Source: CALCHX01 sp035761165
Lineage (GTDB): Bacteria; Gemmatimonadota; Gemmatimonadetes; Gemmatimonadales; Gemmatimonadaceae
NCBI GenBank assembly: GCA_035761165.1
Contig: DASTRO010000141.1
Span: 1 to 58,300, forward strand
Length of the DNA stretch: 58,300 bases
Direction of reading: 5' to 3'
Shown piece by piece: positions 8,868-16,878 of this stretch (positions are counted from its first letter, which is position 1; every line of letters starts with the position of its first letter). The notes below the pieces were generated by a model that was not told where the DNA came from, did not search any database, and saw only the letters and a list, made by a program, of their open reading frames with translations. A program made the position numbers and the translations under genes.

Positions 8868-11018
8868 ATGGCAGCTCGCTCCCCGGCTCCCGCCACGGGC
8901 CGTCGGCGTCGCGCCGCGCGCGCCGACGACGCCGTGTCCGCCCCAGGCTTCGACTGGCGCCGTATCGCGTACCACGTGCTCGTCTCCCGGCGCCTCGACG
9001 GCGTGGAGGAGGGCACGAACCGCAACCGCGCCACCACGCCGCGCGAGCACCAGGTGCTCTACCAGTTCTCGGCGCGCGGCCACGAGCTGGGGCAGGTGCT
9101 GCTCGGCGGGCTGCTGGACCACCCGCACGACGCGGCCGGCGCCTACTACCGCTCGCGCCCGCTGCTCCTCGCCGCCGGCCTCTCCATCGAGGACGCGCTG
9201 GCCAGCCCGCTCGGCCGCAGCGGCGGCTTCAGCGACGGGCGGGACATCGGCGTCGTCTGCAACCTGCCCAACCGGACCGGCGTGACCGTGCTCCCGATGG
9301 CCGGGGACGTGGGCTCGCAGTACACGCCCGCCGCCGGGTGGGCGCAGGCCATCACCTACCACCGCGACGTGCTCGGCGACGCGGCATGGGCGGGGAGCAT
9401 CGCCGTGACGCTCGGGGGCGAGGCGTCGGTGGCCACCAACGGCTTCTGGTCGGCGCTGACGATGGCGACCACGCTCTCGCTGCCGCTCCTCTTCTACGTG
9501 GAGGACAACGGACTCGGCATCTCGGTGCCTGGTACGATGCAGACGCCGGGCGGCGACATCGCGGCCAATCTGGCCAGCTTCGGCACCCTGCTCGTGCGCG
9601 ACGGCGACGGCACCGATCCCGCCGGGGCACTCCGACTTCTCATGGACTCGGTGGCCCACGTGCGCGCCGGACATGGCCCGGCGCTGGTGCGCCTGACGGT
9701 GCCGCGGCTCTGCAGCCACTCCGGCCCCGACAACCAGCGCGGCTACCGCACCGATGCCGAGATCGCCGCCGACGAGCGGCGCGACCCGCTGCCGAGGCTG
9801 CGGCGCCATCTGGTCCCGACGCTCCTCTCCGAGGCGGAGTGGGAGGCGCTGGAGGCGGAGGTGGCGCGCGACGTGGACGCGGCGCTCGCCGCCGCCCGCG
9901 CGCGGCCGGTGCCGGACGCCGCCACGGTGAAGCGCTTCGTCTACGCCGAGCCGCCCGCGCCGGGCGACGCGGAGGCGATGGGCGGGCTGTCCGCCGCCGA
10001 GCGAGCCGCCCTCGGCGGGTCGGGCACCCCGGCGCCGGACGGTGACGTCGTGCGGTTCGCCGAGGCGGTGCGGCGCACGCTGCGGCACGAGCTGGCCGTG
10101 AACCCCAAGCTGCTCGTCTTCGGCGAGGACGTGGGGCGCAAGGGCGGCGTGCACCTGGTCACCGAGGGGCTGCAGAAGCAGTTCGGCGACCGGCGCGTCT
10201 TCGACACCAGCCTCTCGGAGGAGGGGATCGTCGGCCGCGCGGCGGGGATGGCCTTCGCCGGGCTGATGCCGGTGGCCGAGATCCAGTTCCGCAAGTACGC
10301 CGATCCGGCCACCGAGCAGCTCAACAACGCCGGCACGGTGCGCTGGCGCACCGCCAACCGCTTCGCCTGCCCGATGGTGGTGCGCATGCCGGGCGGCTTC
10401 GGCAAGGACGTGGGCGATCCGTGGCACTCGCTGAGCGACGAGGTGCGCTTCGCGCATGCCTACGGCTGGCAGGTGGCCATCCCGTCCAACGCGGCGGACG
10501 CGGTGGGGCTGCTGCGCGCCGCGATGCGCTCGCCGAATCCGACGGTCTTCTTCGAGCACCGCTCGCTGCTCATGACGAGCGACGGGAGCGCGCGCTATCC
10601 CGGGGACGACTACGTGCTCCCCTTCGGCCGCGCGGCGCTGCTGCGCGAGGGCGACGCGCTGACGCTGGTGACGTGGGGCGCCATGGTGCACCGCTGCCGC
10701 GAGGCCGTGGAGCGGAGCGGCGCCGACGTGGAGCTGCTCGACCTGCGGACGATCGCGCCGTGGGACCGCGAGGCGGTGCTGGCCTCGGTGCGGAAGACGG
10801 GGCGCTGCCTGGTGGTGCACGAGGACGCGCTCACCGCGGGCTTCGGCGCCGAAGTGGCGGCGGCGGTGGCACGGGAGGCGTTCTGGTACCTGGACGCGCC
10901 CGTGGAGCGGCTGGCGGTGGACGACGTGCCGATGCCCTACCACCCGGTGCTGCTGGAGGCCGTGCTGCCGACCGTGGAGCGGATCGCGGAGGCCGTGGAG
11001 CGACTGCTCCACGTCTGA
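8868..11018 (+). CDS. 2-oxoacid dehydrogenase E1, alpha and beta subunits fused
   Basis: This 716-aa protein joins the E1-alpha (about residues 25-360) and E1-beta (about 405-716) halves of a thiamine-diphosphate 2-oxoacid dehydrogenase, normally two subunits. The beta half is recognisable by VFGEDVGRKGGVHLVTEGL, AGMAFAGLMPVAEIQF and a transketolase C-terminal domain. The alpha half has LGGEASVATNGFWSAL and VEDNGLGIS where most E1-alphas have a GDG-N thiamine site, so GDG is replaced by GGE. The substrate (branched-chain oxoacids or pyruvate) cannot be told, and no E2 or E3 is nearby. The ATG at 8868 was chosen because upstream in-frame codons are low-complexity. It interrupts the paa region on the opposite strand. 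Confidence 0.88.
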   Translation: MAARSPAPATGRRRRAARADDAVSAPGFDWRRIAYHVLVSRRLDGVEEGTNRNRATTPREHQVLYQFSARGHELGQVLLGGLLDHPHDAAGAYYRSRPLLLAAGLSIEDALASPLGRSGGFSDGRDIGVVCNLPNRTGVTVLPMAGDVGSQYTPAAGWAQAITYHRDVLGDAAWAGSIAVTLGGEASVATNGFWSALTMATTLSLPLLFYVEDNGLGISVPGTMQTPGGDIAANLASFGTLLVRDGDGTDPAGALRLLMDSVAHVRAGHGPALVRLTVPRLCSHSGPDNQRGYRTDAEIAADERRDPLPRLRRHLVPTLLSEAEWEALEAEVARDVDAALAAARARPVPDAATVKRFVYAEPPAPGDAEAMGGLSAAERAALGGSGTPAPDGDVVRFAEAVRRTLRHELAVNPKLLVFGEDVGRKGGVHLVTEGLQKQFGDRRVFDTSLSEEGIVGRAAGMAFAGLMPVAEIQFRKYADPATEQLNNAGTVRWRTANRFACPMVVRMPGGFGKDVGDPWHSLSDEVRFAHAYGWQVAIPSNAADAVGLLRAAMRSPNPTVFFEHRSLLMTSDGSARYPGDDYVLPFGRAALLREGDALTLVTWGAMVHRCREAVERSGADVELLDLRTIAPWDREAVLASVRKTGRCLVVHEDALTAGFGAEVAAAVAREAFWYLDAPVERLAVDDVPMPYHPVLLEAVLPTVERIAEAVERLLHV

Positions 11019-11038
11019 GCACGACGAACGACGAATCA

Positions 11039-11102
11039 CGCGGAGACGCGGCGGGCGCGGAGGAGCTCGAGTGCTCTTCTCCGCGCCCGCCGCGTCTCCG
11101 CG
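11039..11102. terminator. Long inverted repeat between convergent genes
   Basis: A perfect 23-bp inverted repeat (11039-11061 and 11080-11102) built from the words CGCGGAG, ACGCGGC and GGGCGCGGA, with partly complementary inner bases, so the stem may reach about 28 bp. It lies 20 nt past the E1 stop and 47 nt past the PEP-CTERM stop on the other strand. Likely a bidirectional terminator, and related in style to the heptamer-arm repeat family. ACGACGAACGACGAATCACG just before it is another 7-nt tandem. Confidence 0.7.
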
Positions 11103-11149
11103 CGAGCCCCAGGTGCCGATCGCCCGCGAGAGCGACCGGCTCGGATTCG

Positions 11150-11815
11150 TCAGCGCGCCTGGCGACGCCGCCGCGCGCCCACGCCGAGCACGCCTACCAG
11201 CCCGGTGCCGAGCAGGGCGACCGTGGCCGGCTCGGGGGTGGTGGTGATGGGCGACGAGAGGACGCCGACCGTGAGGTCGTCGAGCAGGATGGCGTCGGTG
11301 CTGGAGCCGTTCAGGTCCACCCGGCTGACCACGTTGCTGCCGAAGTCGACCCCGAAGAACCCGACGGCGCCATCCCCGAAGCGGTTGACCGTGAAGTCCT
11401 GCGTCCCCCCGCCGTCGAAGGTGAACGTCACCACCATCGACTCTTCCTGGTCCGTCGTGTAGAAGCCGAACGCGCTCACGGCGTCGGTGAAGGTCACGTA
11501 CGCGTCACCCGCCCCCCCGCCGGGATAGACCTCGTAGCCGCGGACCCCGTCGGCCGCCAGACCACCGTTCGGGAACGTGTGGGTGACCCCGATCCCGCCC
11601 TGCACCGTCGCCGTGCCGCCGAGGTAGCTCCAGCTCACCGTCGTCGTGCCGTCCGTGGCGCCCTCGAAGCCCTCGGTGGACGCGTTGGAGATCGCGCCGA
11701 GGAAGAGCGAGCGCGACGAGTAGGTGGTCTGGGCGGCCGCATTCGAGGAGAGGAGGGCCGCCGGCAGGATCAGGGCTGCTGCGACGATCCAGCGGGAGGG
11801 TCTGCGCGCATGCAT
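11150..11815 (-). CDS. PEP-CTERM sorting-domain protein
   Basis: This 221-aa exported protein has a signal peptide (MHARRPSRWIVAAALILPAA to about residue 28). Its beta-sandwich-like body holds segments such as TFTDAVSAFGFYTT and VSRVDLNGSSTDAILLDDLTVG, a pattern common in PEP-CTERM proteins of soil bacteria. The tail is TPEPATVALLGTGLVGVLG then RRRRQAR. The ATG at 11815 has GGAG 8 nt upstream. It sits between the E1 gene and the paaABCD block with no visible functional link. An exosortase for it must be elsewhere. Confidence 0.88.
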   Translation of the reverse strand: MHARRPSRWIVAAALILPAALLSSNAAAQTTYSSRSLFLGAISNASTEGFEGATDGTTTVSWSYLGGTATVQGGIGVTHTFPNGGLAADGVRGYEVYPGGGAGDAYVTFTDAVSAFGFYTTDQEESMVVTFTFDGGGTQDFTVNRFGDGAVGFFGVDFGSNVVSRVDLNGSSTDAILLDDLTVGVLSSPITTTPEPATVALLGTGLVGVLGVGARRRRQAR

Positions 11816-12031
11816 CGGCTGCTCCGGGGATAGAGAGGGTGGATCGCGGCGACGCGGACGAATCGAGCGCCCGCGGCCGCGGCGGGCGCAGACGCGCGGC
11901 GCAACTTCCGTGCTACGGCTGAGCCTCCTTCGTCCTCCCGGGCGAGCCCTGCCGGACGCGCGACTGGCGCTGCCCCGACGCCACACACCGTCGGACGGAC
12001 GACACAGTGCGCGCCGTGCCGTGAGCCGGGC

Positions 12032-12547
12032 TCAGATGGCCTTGAATGCCTCGAAGGGCTGTGCGCAGGACCGGCAGTAGGCGATCGACTTGCACGCCGT
12101 CGACCCGAACTCGCTCCGCAGCTCCGTCTCCGTGGACCCGCAGAACGGGCAGGCGAGCACCTCGGAGCGGCGGCGCAACGGCACCAGCTCGTCGTCGCCG
12201 GGCGCGGGGTCGGGCGGGGCGATGCCGTAGGCCCGCAGGCGCGCCTTCGCCTCGTCCGAGAGCCAGTCGCTCGTCCACGGCGGCGAGTAGACCGTGCGGA
12301 TGCGCGCGTCGGGCACGTCGTGCGCCGCCAGCGCGGCCAGAATGTCGCGCTCGATGACCTGCACGGCCGGGCAGCCGCTGTAGGTGGGCGTCACCGTCAC
12401 CGTCACGCCCTCGTCGTCCACGCGCACGTCGCGCACGATGCCGAGGTCCACGACGCTGAGCACCGGCACCTCGGGGTCCATCACGCCGCGCAGCACCTCC
12501 CACAGCTCGGCCGCATCCGGCCGGGTGCGCGTGCCGCCGGCGGTCAC
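12032..12547 (-). CDS. paaD: Phenylacetyl-CoA epoxidase maturation subunit
   Basis: The 171-aa product has an N-terminal MIP18/DUF59 domain (about 10-110; MDPEVPVLSVVDLGIV and YSGCPAVQVIERDI) and a C-terminal zinc-ribbon (CPFCG, then CKSIAYCRSC). PaaD is thought to help assemble the iron centre of the PaaABC(E) monooxygenase. GTG at 12547 overlaps the paaC stop as GTGA. It is the last gene of the block; paaE, the reductase that usually follows, is not here. Confidence 0.93.
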   Translation of the reverse strand: MTAGGTRTRPDAAELWEVLRGVMDPEVPVLSVVDLGIVRDVRVDDEGVTVTVTPTYSGCPAVQVIERDILAALAAHDVPDARIRTVYSPPWTSDWLSDEAKARLRAYGIAPPDPAPGDDELVPLRRRSEVLACPFCGSTETELRSEFGSTACKSIAYCRSCAQPFEAFKAI

Positions 12548-13341
12548 CACTGCGCCCCCGGGTGGGCGCGCGCCACGCTCTGCATCTCGGCCAGCATGTG
12601 GCCCAGGTGCTCGGTATGGAGCCCCTGCCGGCCGCCACGCGCCACGGCGCGGTCGTCCGGGAGCCGCAGCGTGGCCGCCTCCACCACCTCGGTCACCTGG
12701 CGCAGCCAGTCGTCGCGCAGCGACGCGGGATCCGGCGCCACGCCCGCGGCCGCGAGCGCGCGATCGACCTCGTCGGCCAGGAAGGGCTCGCCGGTGAAGC
12801 GCCACAGCTCGTCCAGCGCCGCCTGGGCGCGCGCGTGGCTCTCCGCCGTGCCGTCGCCGAGCTTCACCACCCACTCGGCGCTGTGGCGGCGGTGGTAGCG
12901 GCACTCCTTGAACGCCTTGGCGGCGATCCCGGCCAGCTCGGCGTCCGCACTCCCCTGCAGCGCCTGGAGCAGCGCGTGGTCGTAGGCGTCGAAGAGGAAC
13001 TGGCGCACGATGGTCACCGCGAAGTCGCCGTTGGGCAGCTCGCAGAGCTGCAGGTTGCGGTAGTCGCGCGCATCGCGGAAGTAGGCCAGGTCGTCAGCCG
13101 AGCGGCCCCGCCCCTCGCGTGCGCCCGCCAGCTCGAGCAGCGCGGTGGCCTGCCCGATGAGGTCGAGGGCGATGTTGGCGAGGGCGATGTCCTCCTCGAG
13201 GATCGGCGCGTGGCCGCACCACTCGGAGAGGCGGTGGCCGAGCACCAGCCGGTCGTCGGCCAGCCGCAGCAGATAGTCGGCGGGGGCGACGGCGGGCGCG
13301 ACGGCTGCGGCATCGCGCGGCGGGGCGCCGGCGTCGCTCAC
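12544..13341 (-). CDS. paaC: Phenylacetyl-CoA 1,2-epoxidase structural subunit C
   Basis: This 265-aa ferritin-like four-helix protein shows the PaaC patterns LSEWCGHAPILEEDIALANIALDLIG, DYRNLQLCELPNGDFAVTIVRQFLFDAY and KECRYHRRHSAEW. PaaC is the non-catalytic structural partner of PaaA in the ring-epoxidising complex. It starts with GTG at 13341, one base after the paaB stop. The N-terminal 20 residues are Ala/Pro-rich and not conserved, so a slightly later start is possible. Confidence 0.94.
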   Translation of the reverse strand: MSDAGAPPRDAAAVAPAVAPADYLLRLADDRLVLGHRLSEWCGHAPILEEDIALANIALDLIGQATALLELAGAREGRGRSADDLAYFRDARDYRNLQLCELPNGDFAVTIVRQFLFDAYDHALLQALQGSADAELAGIAAKAFKECRYHRRHSAEWVVKLGDGTAESHARAQAALDELWRFTGEPFLADEVDRALAAAGVAPDPASLRDDWLRQVTEVVEAATLRLPDDRAVARGGRQGLHTEHLGHMLAEMQSVARAHPGAQW

Positions 13342-13342
13342 G

Positions 13343-13654
13343 TCAGAGCCCCTTCACGCCGATCGGCACTTTGTAGAAGTGCGGATGGCGGTAGATCTTG
13401 TCCTGCGCCGGGTCGAAGAACGGGCCGCGGTCCTCCGGCGAGGAGGCGGTGATGAGGTTGGACGGCACGACCCACATGCTCGTCACCTTCCCACGCCGCC
13501 CGTAGACGTCGCGCGCGTTCTGCAGCGCGTGCTCGGCATCGGTGGCGTGCACGCTCCCGGCGTGCTCGTGCGGCGCCCCGGTCTTCCCCTCCTGCACGAA
13601 CACCTCCCAGAGCGGCCACTGGGTGTCGGGGGTACGGTCGGTCTGCTCGGTCAT
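13343..13654 (-). CDS. paaB: Phenylacetyl-CoA 1,2-epoxidase subunit B
   Basis: The 103-aa product, the usual length, contains PLWEVFVQEGKTGAPHEHAGSVHA and the NARDVYGRRG segment of PaaB, which bridges PaaAC heterodimers into the larger epoxidase. It starts with ATG at 13654. A 127-nt gap separates it from paaA and contains an inverted heptamer-repeat element, unlike the tight junctions to paaC and paaD. Confidence 0.94.
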   Translation of the reverse strand: MTEQTDRTPDTQWPLWEVFVQEGKTGAPHEHAGSVHATDAEHALQNARDVYGRRGKVTSMWVVPSNLITASSPEDRGPFFDPAQDKIYRHPHFYKVPIGVKGL

Positions 13655-13666
13655 GTGTGGATGGGA

Positions 13667-13773
13667 GGAACCAGGTACCAGGAACCAGGCACCAGGAAAC
13701 GGCCTCGGGACGCTTCTCCGCCTGGTCCCAGACCCGGGTCCCTCCCTGGCTCCCGGTGCCTGGTTCTTGGTCC
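13667..13773. repeat. Inverted heptamer-repeat element between paaA and paaB
   Basis: The left arm (13667-13699) repeats ACCAGGN four times. The right arm (13744-13773) is the approximate complement (CCTGG...GGTGCCTGGTTC). The core contains GGCCTCGGGA, shared with the cores at 20405 and 25216. The element splits an otherwise compact paaABCD operon, so it is transcribed and could fold between paaA and paaB. Confidence 0.75.
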
Positions 13774-13781
13774 CTCGTCGT

Positions 13782-14759
13782 TCACGCCACCCGCTCCGCG
13801 GCCGTGCGTCCTGCGCGCTTCGCCGCGTACGCCTCCGCCGCGGCGCGCACCCAGGCGCCCTCGTCGTGCGCCTTGCGGCGGGCGGCCAGGCGCTCGCGAT
13901 TGCACGGGCCGTCGCCGCTGATGACGCGGTAGAACTCGTCCCAGTCGATCTGGCCGAACTCCCAGTCGCCGGTCGCCTCGTTCAGCTTCAGATCCGGGTC
14001 GGGGATGGTGAGGCCGATCGCCTGCGCCTGCGCCACGGTGAGGTTCACGAAGCGTTGGCGGAGCTCGTCGTTGGACTTCTTCTTCACCCCCCAGCGCGTG
14101 AGCTCGGCGCTGTTGGGCGAGTCCTTGTCGCTCGGGCCGAACATCATCAGCGAGGGCCACCACCAGCGGTCGAGGGCGTCCTGCGCCATCGCCTTCTGCG
14201 CCGGCGTGCCGCCGGCGAGAATGGTCATGATCTCGTAGCCCTGCTTCTTGTGGAAGTTCTCTTCCTTGCAGATGCGCACCATGGCGCGGGCGTACGGGCC
14301 GTAGGAGGCCTTGGCGAGCATCGTCTGGTTGACGATGGCCGCGCCGTCCACCAGCCAGCCGATGGCGCCGATGTCGGCCCAGGTGAGGGTGGGATAGTTG
14401 AAGATGCTGGAGTACTTCGCCTTCCCGCTCAGGAGCTGGTCGAGCAGCTCGGCGCGACTGACGCCGAGCGTCTCGGTGCCGCAGTAGATGTAGAGCCCGT
14501 GGCCCGCCTCGTCCTGCACCTTGGCGAGCAGGGCGAGCTTGCGGCGCAGCGAGGGGGCGCGCGTGATCCAGTTCCCCTCGGGCAGCATGCCGACCACCTC
14601 GGAGTGGGCGTGCTGGCTCATCATGCGCACGAGCTGCCGGCGGTAGCGCTCGGGCATCCAGTCCTTCGGCTCGATCGTCTCGCCGGCCGCGACGCGCCGC
14701 TCGAAGTCGGCGAGCAGGGTCGGATCCTCGGTCGGGGCGGCGCCCTTCTGCTGCTCCAT
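13782..14759 (-). CDS. paaA: Phenylacetyl-CoA 1,2-epoxidase catalytic subunit A
   Basis: This 325-aa di-iron oxygenase subunit carries the metal-binding helices with DEAGHG (Glu84, His87) and EENFH (Glu167, His170), plus the substrate-pocket motif KAKYSSIFNYPTLTWADIG. It epoxidises the aromatic ring of phenylacetyl-CoA using O2 and electrons from PaaE. ATG 14759 has GGAG at ideal spacing; the open frame upstream runs into the promoter. First gene of the paaABCD block; a promoter-like sequence lies about 55-85 nt upstream. Confidence 0.96.
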   Translation of the reverse strand: MEQQKGAAPTEDPTLLADFERRVAAGETIEPKDWMPERYRRQLVRMMSQHAHSEVVGMLPEGNWITRAPSLRRKLALLAKVQDEAGHGLYIYCGTETLGVSRAELLDQLLSGKAKYSSIFNYPTLTWADIGAIGWLVDGAAIVNQTMLAKASYGPYARAMVRICKEENFHKKQGYEIMTILAGGTPAQKAMAQDALDRWWWPSLMMFGPSDKDSPNSAELTRWGVKKKSNDELRQRFVNLTVAQAQAIGLTIPDPDLKLNEATGDWEFGQIDWDEFYRVISGDGPCNRERLAARRKAHDEGAWVRAAAEAYAAKRAGRTAAERVA

Positions 14760-14814
14760 GTGCTCCACTCCCTCGGAACGGTGTGCGCTCGGCTCGTCGG
14801 GGGACGATGCGTGT

Positions 14815-14844
14815 GTATTAACGCGGAGGCGGGGTAGATTGCAA
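14815..14844 (-). promoter_or_regulatory. Predicted sigma-70-type promoter of paaA
   Basis: On the minus strand TTGCAA (14844-14839), an 18-nt spacer and TAATAC (14820-14815) fit a -35/-10 pair upstream of paaA. The region is the only AT-richer patch between paaA and the divergent hydratase gene. A copy of the G8 repeat lies 10 nt upstream of the -35. Confidence 0.5.
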
Positions 14845-14853
14845 CGCTCGCGG

Positions 14854-14881
14854 CGCGGGCCCCCCCCGAACGACACGATCG
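14854..14881. repeat. Dispersed G8 repeat, copy 2 (paaA/hydratase divergent region)
   Basis: The minus strand reads CGATCGTGTCGTTCG, seven more G, then CCCGCG. It matches the copies at 6625 and 21637 except for a shorter C run. It lies between divergently transcribed paaA and the enoyl-CoA hydratase gene, so a regulatory role is possible, but the other copies lie in a coding region and next to an unrelated gene. Confidence 0.75.
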
Positions 14882-14983
14882 CGTCGGCCGCGTCCGCTCG
14901 CGTCATCCGACGGCCGCTCCCCGGCGCCTCTCCTTTCTGGTACGCCCGGGCGGTGGCGAAGTTCACCCCCTCACCGTGCCGCC

Positions 14984-15778
14984 ATGCCCGCCCCTGCCGC
15001 CCCCACCGACGCCGGCCACGTCGAGGCCGGCCACGTCGACCTCACCGTCGCCGACGGCATCGCCACCCTCCGCTTCGGGCACCCCAAGGGCAACTCGCTC
15101 CCGGGCGCCCTCCTCCGTCGGCTGGCCGAGGCGGTGCGCGAGGCCGGCGCGGCGAGCGAGGCGCGCGTGGTGGTGCTGCGCAGCGAGGGCACGGGACCGT
15201 TCTGCGCCGGCGCCTCCTTCGACGAGCTGCGCGCCATCCGCGACGTGGCGGGCGGGAAGGAGTTCTTCCTCGGCTTCGCGCGGCTCATCCTGGCCATGCG
15301 GGCCTGCCCCAAGCTCGTGCTCGTGCGGGTGCACGGGAAGGCGGTGGGCGGCGGGGTGGGGGTGGCGGCAGCGGCCGACTACGCGCTGGCGGCGCGCGGC
15401 GCCTCCGTCCGTCTGAGCGAACTGGCGGTCGGCATCGGCCCGTTCGTCGTCGGGCCGGTGATCGAGAAGCGGATCGGCGCCGGCCCGTTCGCCGCGCTGG
15501 CGGTGGACGCCGCCAGCTGGCGCGACGCCGAGTGGGCGGAGCGACACGGCCTGTACGCGAGCGTCCACGACTCCGTCGAGGCGCTGGACGCCGCGCTCGA
15601 CACCCTCGCCCGCACGCTCGCCGCGTCGAGCCCGGAGGCGATGGCGGCGCTGAAGCGCGTCTTCTGGGCCGGCACCGAGCACTGGGACCGCCTGCTCGAG
15701 GACCGTGCCGAGATGAGCGGGACGCTGGTGCTGTCGCAGTTCACGCGCGAGGCGATCGAGCGGTTCGGGCGCCGGTGA
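14984..15778 (+). CDS. Enoyl-CoA hydratase/isomerase family protein
   Basis: The 264-aa product has the crotonase fold: oxyanion-hole segments FCAGASFDELRAI and VHGKAVGGGVGVAAAADYALAA. Of the two classical hydratase glutamates, only the second seems present (LSELAVGIGPF); the first position is replaced in GGGVGVAA, as in methylglutaconyl-CoA-hydratase-like and isomerase branches. It is divergent from paaA, so it could serve as the PaaF-like 2,3-dehydroadipyl-CoA hydratase missing from this cluster, but the residue pattern makes that uncertain. ATG at 14984. Confidence 0.8.
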   Translation: MPAPAAPTDAGHVEAGHVDLTVADGIATLRFGHPKGNSLPGALLRRLAEAVREAGAASEARVVVLRSEGTGPFCAGASFDELRAIRDVAGGKEFFLGFARLILAMRACPKLVLVRVHGKAVGGGVGVAAAADYALAARGASVRLSELAVGIGPFVVGPVIEKRIGAGPFAALAVDAASWRDAEWAERHGLYASVHDSVEALDAALDTLARTLAASSPEAMAALKRVFWAGTEHWDRLLEDRAEMSGTLVLSQFTREAIERFGRR

Positions 15779-15784
15779 GGGCGC

Positions 15785-15801
15785 CGGGGCGTCACGCCCC
15801 G
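15785..15801. terminator. Small hairpin whose loop is the mscS stop codon
   Basis: CGGGGCG, TCA, CGCCCCG forms a 7-bp stem; the TCA loop is the reverse complement of the mscS TGA stop. It lies 7 nt after the hydratase stop, so it may end both convergent transcripts. Confidence 0.45.
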
Positions 15802-16778
15802 TCCCGCCCCTGCACCTCCACGCGCAGCGCCGGCATGCCGACGATGTCGTAGGTGGCCGACGCGATCTCGATCCCCGCATCCTCCAGCGCGGCGAGGATG
15901 TCGCGGCTCATCGCGTCCTTCAGCACGCGCACCCCGTGCTCGCGCGCCAGGAAGCGGACGGTGAGCTCCAGCCAGTTGTCGGTGAGGCGGAAGTAGACCC
16001 CGGGCGTGAGGTCCACGTGCTCGGGGAGGTAGAAGCGCCGTCGCAGGTGCCGCAGGTCGTCGCGCGCCTGCTCGACGATCGGCGTCGTGTGGCGGCGCGC
16101 CACCTCCAGCAGGATCTGCTCGGCCCGGGCGCGATCGGCCTCGTACTTCACCGGGAGGTGCAGCTCCTCCCAGAGATACGGGAACTCGCGCGTGTAGTTG
16201 TAGACGGGCGAATCGAAGATCTTGTCGTTGGTGACGCGGACGATGCGGCCGGTGTACTGGCGGGCCGCCACCCAGACGGCGGGATCGGCCGCCTGCACGC
16301 TGGGTGGCTCCCCCATCTCCATCACCGTCGTCTGCATGAAGCCCAGCTGCACGACGTCGCCCCGCACGCCGCCGATGGTGATGCGGTCGCCGATCGTGAA
16401 GACGCGGCCGCGCAGGATGATCAGATACGCGGCGAAGGCGGTGACGACGCGCTGCAGCGCGACGGCCACGCCGGCGGTGACGAGCCCCAGCACGGTCGCC
16501 AGCCGCCCCGGATCGTCGAACCAGATGGCCGCGGCCCCGACGACGATCAGCACCGCGGTCGTCAGCTGGACCCCCTGGCTGGCCCAGAACTCCGCCCGCC
16601 GCTCCGCCGTGTCGCCCAGTACCGCGCGCAGCAGGGCGCGCAGCGCGTAGCTGAGGCCGAGCAGGACGACGGCCAGGACGACGGTCAGGAGCAGCTTGCG
16701 CGCGGTCTCCCCGTTCAGCCCCGCGAGCCGAACGCCCCACACCTCGAGAGACGCCTGGATCGCAGCGAGCGGGTACAT
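15792..16778 (-). CDS. Small-conductance mechanosensitive channel (MscS family)
   Basis: This 328-aa membrane protein has about three N-terminal transmembrane helices (residues 25-50, 68-88, 95-125), the pore-helix region LATVLGLVTAGVAVALQ and the beta-domain GRVFTIGDRITIGGVRGDVVQLGFMQT, the typical MscS signature. The cytosolic part extends to residue 328. It would release solutes during hypo-osmotic shock. The ATG at 16778 gives MYPLAAIQ; no clear Shine-Dalgarno is seen. Convergent with the hydratase gene. Confidence 0.9.
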   Translation of the reverse strand: MYPLAAIQASLEVWGVRLAGLNGETARKLLLTVVLAVVLLGLSYALRALLRAVLGDTAERRAEFWASQGVQLTTAVLIVVGAAAIWFDDPGRLATVLGLVTAGVAVALQRVVTAFAAYLIILRGRVFTIGDRITIGGVRGDVVQLGFMQTTVMEMGEPPSVQAADPAVWVAARQYTGRIVRVTNDKIFDSPVYNYTREFPYLWEELHLPVKYEADRARAEQILLEVARRHTTPIVEQARDDLRHLRRRFYLPEHVDLTPGVYFRLTDNWLELTVRFLAREHGVRVLKDAMSRDILAALEDAGIEIASATYDIVGMPALRVEVQGRDGA

Positions 16779-16833
16779 GGCAGGAAGGGGGTGAACGGTC
16801 GGCGGTGCGCTCGGGCCTCCGCCTGCGCAAGGG

Positions 16834-16856
16834 GCACGCCGCGCTGCGCGGCGTGC
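16834..16856 (-). terminator. GC hairpin after the amino-acid dehydrogenase gene
   Basis: GCACGCCGCGC and its complement are separated by a single T (16834-16844, 16846-16856), giving a strong stem about 22 nt past the dehydrogenase stop on the minus strand. A probable 3' end of the phhA operon; no U-run follows. Confidence 0.5.
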
Positions 16857-16878
16857 TCCCGTTCCCCGCATCCGCCGC

